A stretch of 64,000 bases of DNA from assembly GCF_028657195.3 (NCBI RefSeq), contig NZ_JANCPR020000019.1:98628-162627 (forward strand), read 5' to 3'. Numbering within the stretch: the stretch's first letter is position 1; each line of letters starts with the position of its first letter. The stretch comes from Streptomyces iconiensis (GTDB lineage: Bacteria; Actinomycetota; Actinomycetes; Streptomycetales; Streptomycetaceae). Positions 40,641 through 49,058 of the stretch are shown in pieces. The notes beneath the pieces were generated by a model that ran no database searches, had not been told where the DNA came from, and saw only the letters and a list, made by a program, of their open reading frames with translations. The translations under genes and the position numbers were made by a program.

Positions 40641-41585
40641 TCAGGCGACGGTCACGCCCAGGGACTTCCAGCTCGCCGCCGCCGCGCCGATGAGGCCGGC
40701 GTCGGTGCCGGTGATGGCCGGGGCGAGGGCGAGGGAGCGTACGTAGGGAAGGACGGCGTAGCGGGCGAGTTCGTGACGGAGGGGGGTGAAGAGGGTGTCA
40801 CCCGCGCGGGCGACACCGCCGCCGACGACGGCGATCTCGATCTCTACGAGGGTGGCGGTGGCCGCGATACCCGCCGCGAGGGCGCGCGCGGCGCGGGCGT
40901 AGGCGTCGAGGGCGCGGGGGTCGCCGGCGCGGGCCGCCTCGGCGACACCGGCGGCGCTGGCGTCGCCGCCGGGTTCGGGGCGCCAGCCGGAGGCGTGGGC
41001 ACGGCGGGCGATATTGGTGCCGGAGGCGATCGTCTCGACGCAGCCGTGGGAGCCGCAGGGGCAGGGGTCGCCGTCCATGTCGACGCTGATGTGGCCGATG
41101 TGGCCCGCGTTGCCGCTGGGGCCTGGCTGGAGGGCGCCGTCGAGGACGAGGCCACCGCCGACGCCGGTGGAGACGACCATGCACAGGGCGCCCGCACGGC
41201 CACGCGCCGCACCCTGCCAGTGCTCGGCGGCTGCGATGGCCACACCGTCGCCGACGAGGGTGACGGGCAGCCCGCCCACACGCTCCCGCACGTCGGGGAC
41301 CAGGGGGTGGTCGCGCCAGCCGGGAATGTTGACCGGGCTGACGGTGCCCGCCTTCGCGTCCACAGGGCCGGCGCTGCCGATGCCGATGCCGCGTACGCGG
41401 TGCCATTCGGGCGCCGCGGTCAGCTCGCCGAGCACCTCGTCGACGGCGGCGCTCAGGCGGGCCGCGCTCTCCTGTGCGGGGGTGGGCCGCTGGATGCGGG
41501 CGAGCAGCCTGCCGCCGGTGTCGACCAGGGCACCCGCGATCTTGGTGCCGCCGATGTCGAGCGCGGCGACGAGGTCGTTGAGCAT
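40641..41585 (-). CDS. ROK-family sugar kinase
   Basis: 314 residues, ATG at 41585. ATP motif ALDIGGTKIAGALVD at the N terminus, GIGSAGPVDAKAG, VGDGVAIAAAEHW, VVSTGVGGGLVLDG, and the ROK zinc/substrate segment GHIGHISVDMDGD then CPCGSHGCVETIASG (three Cys and one His). No helix-turn-helix, so it is an enzyme, not a ROK repressor. It should phosphorylate glucose, N-acetylglucosamine or N-acetylmannosamine. It is divergent from a LacI regulator, with a perfect LacI-type palindrome between them. Confidence 0.9.
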   Translation of the reverse strand: MLNDLVAALDIGGTKIAGALVDTGGRLLARIQRPTPAQESAARLSAAVDEVLGELTAAPEWHRVRGIGIGSAGPVDAKAGTVSPVNIPGWRDHPLVPDVRERVGGLPVTLVGDGVAIAAAEHWQGAARGRAGALCMVVSTGVGGGLVLDGALQPGPSGNAGHIGHISVDMDGDPCPCGSHGCVETIASGTNIARRAHASGWRPEPGGDASAAGVAEAARAGDPRALDAYARAARALAAGIAATATLVEIEIAVVGGGVARAGDTLFTPLRHELARYAVLPYVRSLALAPAITGTDAGLIGAAAASWKSLGVTVA

Positions 41586-41662
41586 GTGCGGTGGGCTCCC
41601 GGGCGTGCGGTGGGCGGGTCAGCGCCGGGACCGGCGTCGACCGGACAAGTCTTGCCACTTCT

Positions 41663-41674
41663 GACAACGTTGTC
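41663..41674. promoter_or_regulatory. LacI-type operator between ROK kinase and lacI
   Basis: GACAACGTTGTC is a perfect 12-bp palindrome with the central CG typical of LacI-family operators. It lies 78 bp upstream of the ROK start on one side and about 200 bp before the lacI start on the other. Binding by the LacI protein encoded at 41866 is inferred. Confidence 0.75.
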
Positions 41675-41776
41675 CAGCCCCTCACCGCCTACGGGGCTTA
41701 TGCTGCTCGGTGCCCTTGGACCGTCGCCCGCCTCCTGTCGGGGCCGCCGGTCGCGGCGGACAGCGGAGAGTTCCGG

Positions 41777-41848
41777 GAGCTGTCCGCGAAGCCGTCCCGA
41801 GAGCTGTCCCAGAGTTGTTGCGAAAACTGTCCCCAGAGTTGTTCCGAG
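41777..41848. repeat. 24-bp imperfect tandem repeat, three copies
   Basis: Units at 41777-41800, 41801-41824 and 41825-41848. Units 2 and 3 share CTGTCCC(C)AGAGTTGTT; unit 1 is more divergent. They lie just upstream of the lacI start. The period equals eight codons and the frame of lacI is open through it, so an N-terminal extension with an eight-residue repeat is possible, although the GTG at 41866 looks the better start. Confidence 0.6.
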
Positions 41849-41865
41849 AGCGAGGACTGGACCCC

Positions 41866-42942
41866 GTGGCCGACACCGCACGCTCCGCAGGATCCCGCGC
41901 CGCCGGGCACCGCCGTCACGCGGAGCGGCGTCCGACCATGAAGGACGTGGCCGCGCGCGCGGGTGTGGGGCTCAAGACCGTCTCCCGCGTCGTCAACGGC
42001 GAGGCGGGCGTCTCGACGGACACCGAGCGGCGGGTCAACGAGGCGATCACGGCGCTGGGCTTCCGCCGCAACGACAGCGCGCGCGTACTCCGCAAGGGCA
42101 GCACCTCCAGTGTGGGCCTGGTGCTGGAGGACCTGGCCGACCCGTTCTACTCGCCGCTGAGCAGGGCGGTCGAGGAAGTGGCGCGCGCGCACGGTGCGTT
42201 GCTGATCAACGGGTCGAGCGCCGAGGACCCGGAGCGCGAGCGCGAGCTGGTGCTGGCGCTGTGCGCGCGGCGGGTCGACGGCCTGGTGATCGTGCCGGCC
42301 AGCGGCGACCACCGTTATCTGGAGCCGGAGATGGCGGCGGGTGTGGCCACGGTGTTCGTCGACCGTCCGCCGGGCCGGATCGAGGCCGACCTGGTGCTCT
42401 CCGACAACTTCACGGGCGCGCGCGAGGGCGTGGCACACCTGATCGCACACGGACACCGGCGGATCGGCTTCATCGGGGACCAGCCGCGTATCCACACGGC
42501 GGGCGAACGGCTGCGCGGCTACCGCGCGGCGATGGCCGAAGCGGGGCTCGCGGTGGCGGACTCCTGGGTGGCACCCGGCGGCACCGACCCGCAGCGCGTA
42601 CGGGCCGACGCGGCGCGGATGCTGGACGGTACGGAGGGAACGGAGCCGGTGACGGCGTTCTTCTCGGGCAACAACCGGGTGACCGTCGCACTGGTACGTG
42701 AGCTGGCGGCGCCCGTGCGGCGGGAGCGAGCCGTGGCACTGGTCGGGTTCGACGACTTCGAGCTGGCCGACCTGCTCTCCCCCGCGGTCACCGTCGTCGC
42801 GCAGGACCCGGCCGACCTGGGGCGCAATGCCGCCGAACTGCTCTTCCGGCGGCTGGACGGCGCCGACGACGAGCCCCGCCGCGTCTCCCGGCCGACGCGC
42901 TTGATCGCCCGCGGTTCGGGCGAACTGCCGCCTTCGCTCTGA
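41866..42942 (+). CDS. LacI-family transcriptional regulator
   Basis: 358 residues from the GTG at 41866 (an ATG at 41938 begins exactly at the DNA-binding domain and is the alternative). Helix-turn-helix MKDVAARAGVGLKTVSRVVN and hinge FRRNDSARVLRKGST are typical. The sugar-binding domain has GLVLEDLADPFYSPLSRAVE, DGLVIVPASGDHRYLEPEM, HGHRRIGFIGDQPRIHTAGE, RGYRAAM and VALVGFDDFELADLLSP. It is divergent from the ROK kinase, and a LacI-type palindrome lies between. Probably a repressor released by the sugar or sugar phosphate used by the kinase. Confidence 0.92.
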   Translation: MADTARSAGSRAAGHRRHAERRPTMKDVAARAGVGLKTVSRVVNGEAGVSTDTERRVNEAITALGFRRNDSARVLRKGSTSSVGLVLEDLADPFYSPLSRAVEEVARAHGALLINGSSAEDPERERELVLALCARRVDGLVIVPASGDHRYLEPEMAAGVATVFVDRPPGRIEADLVLSDNFTGAREGVAHLIAHGHRRIGFIGDQPRIHTAGERLRGYRAAMAEAGLAVADSWVAPGGTDPQRVRADAARMLDGTEGTEPVTAFFSGNNRVTVALVRELAAPVRRERAVALVGFDDFELADLLSPAVTVVAQDPADLGRNAAELLFRRLDGADDEPRRVSRPTRLIARGSGELPPSL

Positions 42943-43008
42943 GGGGAGGGGACGGCCTGACGGAGGGCGTTACGGCCCCGCCGCACCGTGATCCCCATCG
43001 GCTACCCC

Positions 43009-43383
43009 TCACGACTGGGGTGAAGGTCCTGGCGGTGTGGTCGGTCGGGCGTCGGCGCTTGTGGCGGCGTGCTGGGCGGCGGCGACGATGTCCTGCAAGG
43101 CTGCGACGTGTTGGGCGAGCGCTTCGTGTCCTGCGGGGGTGAGGGAGAGCCAGGTCCTCGGGCGTTTGCCGACGTATCCCTTGCGGATCCCAAGGTAACC
43201 GGCGGTGTCCAAGGCCGAAGCCGCCTTGCTCATGACGGAGTCGGACACCTGGCAGTGGTCACGCACCACCCCGAACTCGGCCTCGGCGCAGGCGGAGAGG
43301 AACGCCGCGACGGCCAGCCGGGTGGGGTTGTGCAGCGTCCCCTCCAGGGTGGCCGGATGCGGCCGGTGGCTGCCAACGCTCAT
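43009..43383 (-). CDS. Winged-helix DNA-binding protein (HTH_34/MarR-like)
   Basis: 124 residues from the ATG at 43383, overlapping the stop codon of the upstream membrane-protein gene (ATGA). Pattern of the small ArsR/MarR-like regulators: LHNPTRLAVAAFLSACAEAE, FGVVRDHCQVSDSVMSKAAS, ALDTAGYLGIRKGYVGKRPR, TWLSLTPAGHEALAQHVAAL. It lacks a ligand-binding domain. Its translation is coupled to a membrane protein, so the membrane protein may sense a signal or sequester this regulator. Confidence 0.85.
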   Translation of the reverse strand: MSVGSHRPHPATLEGTLHNPTRLAVAAFLSACAEAEFGVVRDHCQVSDSVMSKAASALDTAGYLGIRKGYVGKRPRTWLSLTPAGHEALAQHVAALQDIVAAAQHAATSADARPTTPPGPSPQS

Positions 43384-43898
43384 GCCTGCTCCCGCAGTTG
43401 GCGCCTGATCGCGAGGTTGTACCGGGCGAAACCGACCCACATGCTGAGCCCCACGGCGACGGCCAGGGCGCTGACGGCGACGTGGTCACCGGCGCCGAGA
43501 GCCCGGAAGATCCCCCACACCAGGCCGGCGGCGAGCACGGTGGGGGCCAGAATCATGAGACGCCGTTGCCTGCGCCCCGCCCTGAAATCCGCGTCCTTCA
43601 GCTGCGTCACGCCCCGGCTGCGTCTCGCGGCACGCCTGAACGCGACGACCACCAGCCCTGCCACGGGGTACGCGAGCCACAACTGAACGAAGCCCTTGTC
43701 CGCCTCCAGGAGCCGCTGCGCGACGACGACGTAGACCGCGAGGAAGATTCCGGTGGCCGGTCCGTACCAGGCGGGCACGAGCCTGGCCCGGAGCCGGGCC
43801 TGCGTCTGCGCCCCCTGTACGTCCCGCAGGACGCTCGCAGCGGCGTCCGCCGACCGGGCGGCGACAGGCACGCCCTCACCAGTGGTGTCCTGCTCCAT
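43380..43898 (-). CDS. Four-helix membrane protein paired with the regulator
   Basis: 172 residues from the ATG at 43898. Four membrane helices: TGIFLAVYVVVAQRLL, VQLWLAYPVAGLVVVAF, MILAPTVLAAGLVWGIFRAL, VAVSALAVAVGLSMWVGFAR. Amphipathic N-terminal part (VLRDVQGAQTQARLRARLVP), no enzyme motif. The stop codon overlaps the start of the winged-helix gene by 4 bp. Membrane-protein/HTH pairs of this kind recur in actinomycetes. I infer a signalling pair. Confidence 0.78.
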   Translation of the reverse strand: MEQDTTGEGVPVAARSADAAASVLRDVQGAQTQARLRARLVPAWYGPATGIFLAVYVVVAQRLLEADKGFVQLWLAYPVAGLVVVAFRRAARRSRGVTQLKDADFRAGRRQRRLMILAPTVLAAGLVWGIFRALGAGDHVAVSALAVAVGLSMWVGFARYNLAIRRQLREQA

Positions 43899-44190
43899 CG
43901 TGCTCTCCCATTCCTTTCTGGCCAGCGCCTTTCTACGTTGACACATAGTTGCCAGGATGGAAAGTGAGTCGTCGAGGCCAGCCCGGGAGGGGGCGCCGCG
44001 GGCCTGGCCCGTCTCCCTCGGGGCCGCGAGGCTCCCGCGTCCCGTGCGGGGTGTCGCCTCGCTCCCGCCATCTGCCGCTTCTCCCGAATGGCTCTTTCAG
44101 CAGGACGGTGCGCCCGGGTCCAGGCACTCTGAGACGGAGAAGTGAATCTCGCGCGCTCTCCGGGGAAAGCGCACGCCGCTGGCGTGGAGG

Positions 44191-44538
44191 ATGGCGAAGG
44201 TTATGCCGAGTGACATCAAGCTGGACGAAGACGGCGACGGTTGGGTCACGGCGGAAGGCTCGGTTCTCAAGGCGGAAACCACAGACCTGATCCTGGATTC
44301 CCCGGCCCGGCGAAGCCCCGGCGGCGGCCCGCCATTCCGTCGCGCACTTGTCCATGACGCAGGTGATGGCCTGACCATCAACTTCAACGCTGACTACCCG
44401 GGCGGCGTCAGCGTGGCGAAGGCCCGCCTGAATCTGCATGTGAAGAACCAGTCCGGCTCACCAAAGCTCCCTAAGACAGCAGACGTTGGCACGCTCAAGA
44501 TGCTCGCTCGGCAGGTGGCGCCCCGCCTGCCGCCTTAG
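44191..44538 (+). CDS. Hypothetical protein
   Basis: 111 to 115 residues; starts at ATG 44191 or ATG 44203 with GGAGG (44186-44190) serving the second. The sequence looks like real protein: SDIKLDEDGDGWVTAEGSVL, KAETTDLILDSPARR, LTINFNADYPGGVSVAKARL, NLHVKNQSGSPKLPKTADVG. It appears as a small beta-rich domain. I do not recognise the family. No signal peptide or membrane helix. The gap before it (43899-44190) has nothing distinct. Confidence 0.6.
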   Translation: MAKVMPSDIKLDEDGDGWVTAEGSVLKAETTDLILDSPARRSPGGGPPFRRALVHDAGDGLTINFNADYPGGVSVAKARLNLHVKNQSGSPKLPKTADVGTLKMLARQVAPRLPP

Positions 44539-45092
44539 AGATCGTTTTCACGGTGAAGCCTGTTTCATCCCCACAAGTCGCGGTGCCGAGAAGCGGCTTG
44601 TGGGGCGATGGCGCGTTTCGCGTTCCGTGCGGCTGAGTGGAACACCCGGAATAGGCTCTCAAAGGGGGCCCTTGACAGGTCCGAATCCTGTGGACAGGGG
44701 TGCGCCGCGGCCACGAATGCAAGGCCGACCACTTCCTCGCTTTCACCAGCATCGCCCGCTCCCTCATGCCAGGCCCCAGGGGCCGGCATGAGTGTCTGGG
44801 CGAGGACCGGGGCGGTGCAGAACGGAGTGGTCGCCAACTGCTATGCGGGCGGGGTGAGTTGGGTGGTTGGTATCGGACGTCCCGCCTCGGCGGTGTACTG
44901 CTCTCCCCACTGTCGCAAACGGGCCTGGCATAGGCGGTATAGGCGGTATAGGCGGCGCGCGGCGCCCGATGTGGCCGGCCGGAGCCGCATCGCCGACAAC
45001 GCGGCTCCAGCCTCCGTCCTCCCGGCGCGACAACGGGGTACTCCCGCACCCCGCCGCCACGGAGGGCCCGGCTTCTGAGGCCCGGGGCGCGC
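44539..45092. other. 554-bp gap with a tRNA T-arm-like hairpin and a 9-bp repeat
   Basis: ACAGG-TCCGAAT-CCTGT at 44675-44691 has the shape of a tRNA T-arm, but no full tRNA could be folded around it. A 9-bp repeat (TAGGCGGTA) occurs 2.8 times at 44931-44955. A plus-strand frame across it reads RPASAVYCSPHCRKRAWHRR, like the YCS..CR.RA motif of small Streptomyces zinc-binding proteins; no clear start, so possibly a remnant. Confidence 0.4.
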
Positions 45093-46046
45093 TCACTGCC
45101 AGGTGGCACCGCCACGGTAGACCCGGTGGTCGGAGATGCGCCGCTCGCCGCCGTAGAGGCTGTCGCCTTCGACGGCTCCGAAGTCGGCGGCGCTGAGGAA
45201 GATGTAGTCGATCTTCTTCTGCGTCGGAGGACTGGTCTTCGATGAGCTGTAGGTGATCTCCCCGCTTTGGCCCCGGGCGGCTCCCGGGGGCCAGGAGGCG
45301 GAGTGGTCCGCGTCCGACTCGTCGGCCTCGCTGAAGATCCCCTCGCCACCGCTGTGGCTGTAGAACTTGTCCATAACGGGGTCGAACGGCTGCGCGTTGA
45401 AGTCACCCATCAGTACCACCGGCTTCGTGGCGTGCCACCCGGAGGCCAGGGCCGCCAGCTTCGTCGCCTGTCCGTCCCGCTTGCCGTCGTCCTGGGCGTC
45501 GTCCGGGTCGTCGACGGAGAGATGCACGGAACATGCCTTCACGGGGCGGGCGCCGAGGGCGGTGTCGGCGCAGAGCGCGTGAATCTTCGTGTCGCCGAGG
45601 TTGTGGGTCTCCCGGGGGGTGGCGATGGGCTTCTTGGAGAAGAGCGCCATGCCGAACGCGGTGTCCCCTCCGTCGCAGTGCTTGCCCGCGGTCTGGCTGC
45701 TGCTCGCGTACGTCGCGTGGTATCCCTGGGCGACCAGAGCCGCGCGGATGTGGCGGTACTGGGTGTAGCAGGTCTCGTTCAGGGTGACGATGTCCGGGCT
45801 GTAGTTGCCGACCGATTCCACGATCTGGGCCCCCCGCACGGGGATTTCCCCGCGGGAGTCGGTACCGGGCAGGTAGTTGTGCTGATCGCCGGCCTCCCAG
45901 CAGACGTTGCCGCACATGTTGAAGTGCCAGAACTTCAGGTCCGTACTGGCCTCGGCCTCCGGGCTGTTGATTCCCAGCTGCGCGGTGAGTACCAGCGCGC
46001 CGAAGGCGGCGACCAGATAGCGGAGACGGCGTCCTTTTCGTATCAA
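45093..46046 (-). CDS. Secreted endonuclease/exonuclease/phosphatase-family protein
   Basis: 317 residues from a TTG at 46046 (GGAGGG 9 bases upstream). Signal peptide: MIRKGRRLRYLVAAFGALVL ... LGINSPEAEA, cleaved near residue 33. The EEP fold motifs are FWHFNMCGN, IVTLNETCYTQYRHIRAALV, ACSVHLSVDDPD, VVLMGDFNAQPFDPVMDKFY (metal/catalytic Asp-Asn), KIDYIFLSAADF and RISDHRVYRG (final Asp-His pair). Six or more Cys suggest disulfides outside the cell. Such proteins hydrolyse phosphodiesters such as extracellular DNA or phospholipid. Stands alone. Confidence 0.88.
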   Translation of the reverse strand: MIRKGRRLRYLVAAFGALVLTAQLGINSPEAEASTDLKFWHFNMCGNVCWEAGDQHNYLPGTDSRGEIPVRGAQIVESVGNYSPDIVTLNETCYTQYRHIRAALVAQGYHATYASSSQTAGKHCDGGDTAFGMALFSKKPIATPRETHNLGDTKIHALCADTALGARPVKACSVHLSVDDPDDAQDDGKRDGQATKLAALASGWHATKPVVLMGDFNAQPFDPVMDKFYSHSGGEGIFSEADESDADHSASWPPGAARGQSGEITYSSSKTSPPTQKKIDYIFLSAADFGAVEGDSLYGGERRISDHRVYRGGATWQ

Positions 46047-46557
46047 GGCGGTGATCCCTCCGAAGCATGCGGTCCCGACACGTCGGAGCGTCTCCGCCGC
46101 GTCTCAGCCGGACTCGGCTGCGGTGTCGTGCCTGGAACGCCACATCCTGCCGGAAGGGCCGCGGTTGAGCGCCACTGCGAACGCCGTCCGTCGTGCGGCC
46201 GACGAGGTGGGTGGTCACCGGCCAGTGGCAAAGCCGCGCGACCAAGGCGGCGTCGGCGGTCGGCGATCGGCGCGAGGGGGCCACCGCCTCCCCCTCCGGA
46301 GGACGGCGCCCGGCGTGTGACGGGTGAGGACGCGCCGTGAAAGATCCTCGTTAACTCCCTGCACGACCCTTGCCAAGCCGAGTTAGTACGTGTTCGGATT
46401 ATCTCGTCGGGCGGTGCTCCCGCCCGGCATCAGCGCTGGTCGCCACCCCGTACCCGGGGCGGGACCGGCAGGCCGACACCTCTCTGACGCGCCCCCAACT
46501 CCCCTCTTCCCCTACGTGGTTCAGCCCTGCCCAGACACACCCCTGGAGGGATCTCCC
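46047..46557. other. 511-bp divergent region upstream of the nicotinate cluster
   Basis: No gene. An AT-richer patch at 46346-46404 includes TAACTC (46352-46357) mirrored by GAGTTA (46380-46385) and a TTGCCA element at 46370. It is the likely place of the promoter and operator for nicX and following genes, but boxes cannot be fixed by eye. Confidence 0.45.
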
Positions 46558-47589
46558 GTGTTCGACTTCACCTCCGTCGACCTCCTCGACGCCTTCACCA
46601 GCGAACTCCGCCTCTGCAAGGTCACGGACGGCGAACATGTCGTCGTCCTGTCCGAGCCAGGGAGCCGTGGCGACTACGTGGCGGCGGCGTTCGGAGCGGC
46701 CAAGTCGCTCGGCGCCCGCGTCATCTCGGCCACGGTGCCGGGAGGCAGCCCCGCGCCCATGCCCAGCACCCACACAGGCGCGGGGCCCGGGCTCAGCTCG
46801 GTGCTCGACGACACCGCGGCGCAGGACCTGCTGAAGTCGGCCGACCTGGTCATCGACCTCACCCAAGAGGGCTTCATCCACGCGCCCGTACAGCAGGAGA
46901 TCCTCAAGGCGGGCACCCGGATCATCTTCGTGTGCGACGCTCCGGACGTGCTGATCCGCAACCTGCCGCGCGAGGGCGACAAGGACCTGGTGGTCCGGGA
47001 GGCCGAGCTCCTGAAGAAGTCGCAGGTCATGCGGGTGACTTCGGCTGCTGGGACCGACCTGACCGTGCAACTGGACGGGTCGAAGCCGGAGTTCCAGACC
47101 GGCTTCGCCGACGACCCGGGCCGCTGGGACCACTGGCCCAGCACGATGGTGCTGTGCTGGCCCGAGATCTCCGACGGACGGATCCTGCTGGCCGAGGGCG
47201 ACATCCTGCTGCCGTTCAAGGAGTACGTCCGCTCCCCCGTCACGCTGCATGTCGCGGGCGGGCACATCGGGAAGGTGGAAGGCGGGGCCGAGGCGCGGAT
47301 GCTGGAGACGTTCTTCGAGGACGCCGACGACCAGTGGGCGCGCTCCCTGTCGCACATGGGCTGGGGGCTGATGCGCTCGGCCGACTGGTTCGCCACGGCG
47401 ATGTACGGCAAGGGTGATCTGATGGGCATGGACGCGCGCGCCTTCGCTGGCAACTTCCTGTGGTCGACGGGCCCCCACCCGGTGCTCGGCCGGGAGTCCT
47501 ACGCGCACCTGGACATCGCGATGCGCGGGTGCACCGTCACGGTCGACGGCACCGAGGTGGTCTCAGGCGGTGCGCTCACGGAACGGTGA
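46558..47589 (+). CDS. nicX: 2,5-dihydroxypyridine 5,6-dioxygenase (NicX-like)
   Basis: 343 residues from a GTG at 46558 with GGAGGG upstream, close to the known length of NicX. The protein has the M29-aminopeptidase-like fold: EHVVVLSEPGSRGDYVAAAF, SADLVIDLTQEGFIHAPVQQ, GTRIIFVCDAPDVLIRNLP, VTSAAGTDLTVQLDG, GFADDPGRWDHWPSTMVLCW, HVAGGHIGKVEGGAEARMLE, SLSHMGWGL and HPVLGRESYAHLDIAMRGCT. In NicX an Fe(II) site in this fold opens 2,5-dihydroxypyridine to N-formylmaleamate. Assignment rests mainly on fold plus the presence of all other nic genes right behind it. Confidence 0.82.
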   Translation: MFDFTSVDLLDAFTSELRLCKVTDGEHVVVLSEPGSRGDYVAAAFGAAKSLGARVISATVPGGSPAPMPSTHTGAGPGLSSVLDDTAAQDLLKSADLVIDLTQEGFIHAPVQQEILKAGTRIIFVCDAPDVLIRNLPREGDKDLVVREAELLKKSQVMRVTSAAGTDLTVQLDGSKPEFQTGFADDPGRWDHWPSTMVLCWPEISDGRILLAEGDILLPFKEYVRSPVTLHVAGGHIGKVEGGAEARMLETFFEDADDQWARSLSHMGWGLMRSADWFATAMYGKGDLMGMDARAFAGNFLWSTGPHPVLGRESYAHLDIAMRGCTVTVDGTEVVSGGALTER

Positions 47590-47753
47590 CCGGCCCCGGG
47601 GCCGCACCGGGGAGTCGGCACCCGCAGCCGGCACCCGCAGCCGGCTCCCGCACCCCCACACCCCGCGACCCGCGGCCCCGCGCGCCCACGCCGCGCAGGC
47701 AGGACGCACCCGCACCGCGCACGTCGTACGAACACGCCAGGAGGAGAACCGCG

Positions 47754-49037
47754 TTGGCGCCCAGTCAGTCGTTTGAAGCCACCATCGTCGGCGGAGGGCT
47801 CGGCGGCCTCACGGCCGCGCTCGCCCTGCGGCAGCGCGGCGTCCGGGTCACCGTGCTGGAACAGGCCGCACGGCTCGGTGAGGTCGGCGCCGGGATCCAG
47901 ACCGCGCCCAACGCCAGCAGGCTGCTGCTCGGGCTGGGCCTGCGGCGGCAGTTGGAGGCCATCCACACCGAGCCGCTCGACCAGGTGCGGCGCCGGTGGA
48001 AGGACGGCAGTGTCGTCGGGCTCACCCCACTCGGCGAGCACTGCAAGCAGACGTACAACGCCCCGTACTGGCACTACCACCGCGCCGACCTGCACCGCGT
48101 GATCATGGAAGCGTGCACGGCGGCAGCCGGTCCTGGGCCCGCCGTGCGGCTGCGCACCAACAGCCGGGTCACGGAGCTGGACCGCGGCGACCCCTCGCGG
48201 CCCGTCGCGATCACGGCCGACGGTGAGCGGTACGCGGCCGATGTCCTGGTGGGCGCCGACGGCATCAGGTCGCGGGTGCGCGATCTGATGGGCGCCGAGG
48301 ACACCTTGGAGTTCTCCGGGGAGATGTGCTACCGCGCGCTGATCCCGGGGGACGCCATCGCCGCCGATCCCGCGACGCGCTGGCTGGTGGACCGTTTCCA
48401 GAGCACCATCTGGTACGGCCCCGACCGGCACCTGGTGCACTACATGATCAGGGGCGGCCAGTGGCTCAACATCGTGGCCATCGTGCCCTGCACCGACGAG
48501 GTGGCCGAGAACTGGACAGCGCCCTCCTCCGCAGCTGAACTGGCCGCCGCTTTCCCCGGCTGGGACGACCGCGTTCCCGCGATGCTCTCCAAGGCGGCTG
48601 CGGCCGGTGACGACGCCGTCTCGTGCTTCGCGCTCTACTACCGGCGGCCCGACCCCGTATGGCAGGACGGCCGGGTCGTGCTGCTCGGTGACGCCTGCCA
48701 CGCGATGCTGCCGTACCAGGCCCAGGGCGCCTCGCAGGCGATGGAGGACGGGGCGGTACTGGCCGAGGAGTTGGGCACGGTCACGCCCGACGGCATCGAA
48801 CAGGGGCTGCGGCGCTACGTGGACCGCCGCGCCAAGCACGCCGGCATGGTGCAGGATGCCTCGCTGCGCAACAAGACCTTCTACCACTACCCCGACGGCC
48901 CCGAACAGGAGGAGCGCGACAGGCTGTTGCGCAGGGGGTTCAGCGGAGAGTCCGACGTGTCCTACGAGTGGCTGTGGAGCGGCACCCCGCTGCGCGACGC
49001 CGACGCGACGGCGTTCTCCTACCCCTTCCCACGCTGA
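47754..49037 (+). CDS. nicC: 6-hydroxynicotinate 3-monooxygenase-like FAD enzyme (NicC)
   Basis: 427 residues from a TTG at 47754 (GGAGGAG upstream). FAD motifs: VGGGLGGLTAALALRQRG (N-terminal dinucleotide fold), VGADGIRSRVRD (DG) and VVLLGDACHAMLPYQAQGAS (GD). Also WHYHRADLHRVIMEA and MEDGAVLAEEL, as in 6-hydroxynicotinate and salicylate monooxygenases. NicC replaces the carboxyl of 6-hydroxynicotinate with OH, giving 2,5-dihydroxypyridine, the substrate of the gene just upstream. Salicylate-type activity cannot be excluded from the sequence alone, but the cluster context is strong. Confidence 0.85.
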   Translation: MAPSQSFEATIVGGGLGGLTAALALRQRGVRVTVLEQAARLGEVGAGIQTAPNASRLLLGLGLRRQLEAIHTEPLDQVRRRWKDGSVVGLTPLGEHCKQTYNAPYWHYHRADLHRVIMEACTAAAGPGPAVRLRTNSRVTELDRGDPSRPVAITADGERYAADVLVGADGIRSRVRDLMGAEDTLEFSGEMCYRALIPGDAIAADPATRWLVDRFQSTIWYGPDRHLVHYMIRGGQWLNIVAIVPCTDEVAENWTAPSSAAELAAAFPGWDDRVPAMLSKAAAAGDDAVSCFALYYRRPDPVWQDGRVVLLGDACHAMLPYQAQGASQAMEDGAVLAEELGTVTPDGIEQGLRRYVDRRAKHAGMVQDASLRNKTFYHYPDGPEQEERDRLLRRGFSGESDVSYEWLWSGTPLRDADATAFSYPFPR

Positions 49038-49058
49038 CCGACCACCCTTGGAGCACGC

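Noticed and set aside
44788..45078. Possible small zinc-binding protein with YCSPHCRKRAW
   Set aside because: Only one short motif, no good ribosome site, and a 9-bp repeat inside the basic tail. Kept as a remark on the gap, not as a gene.
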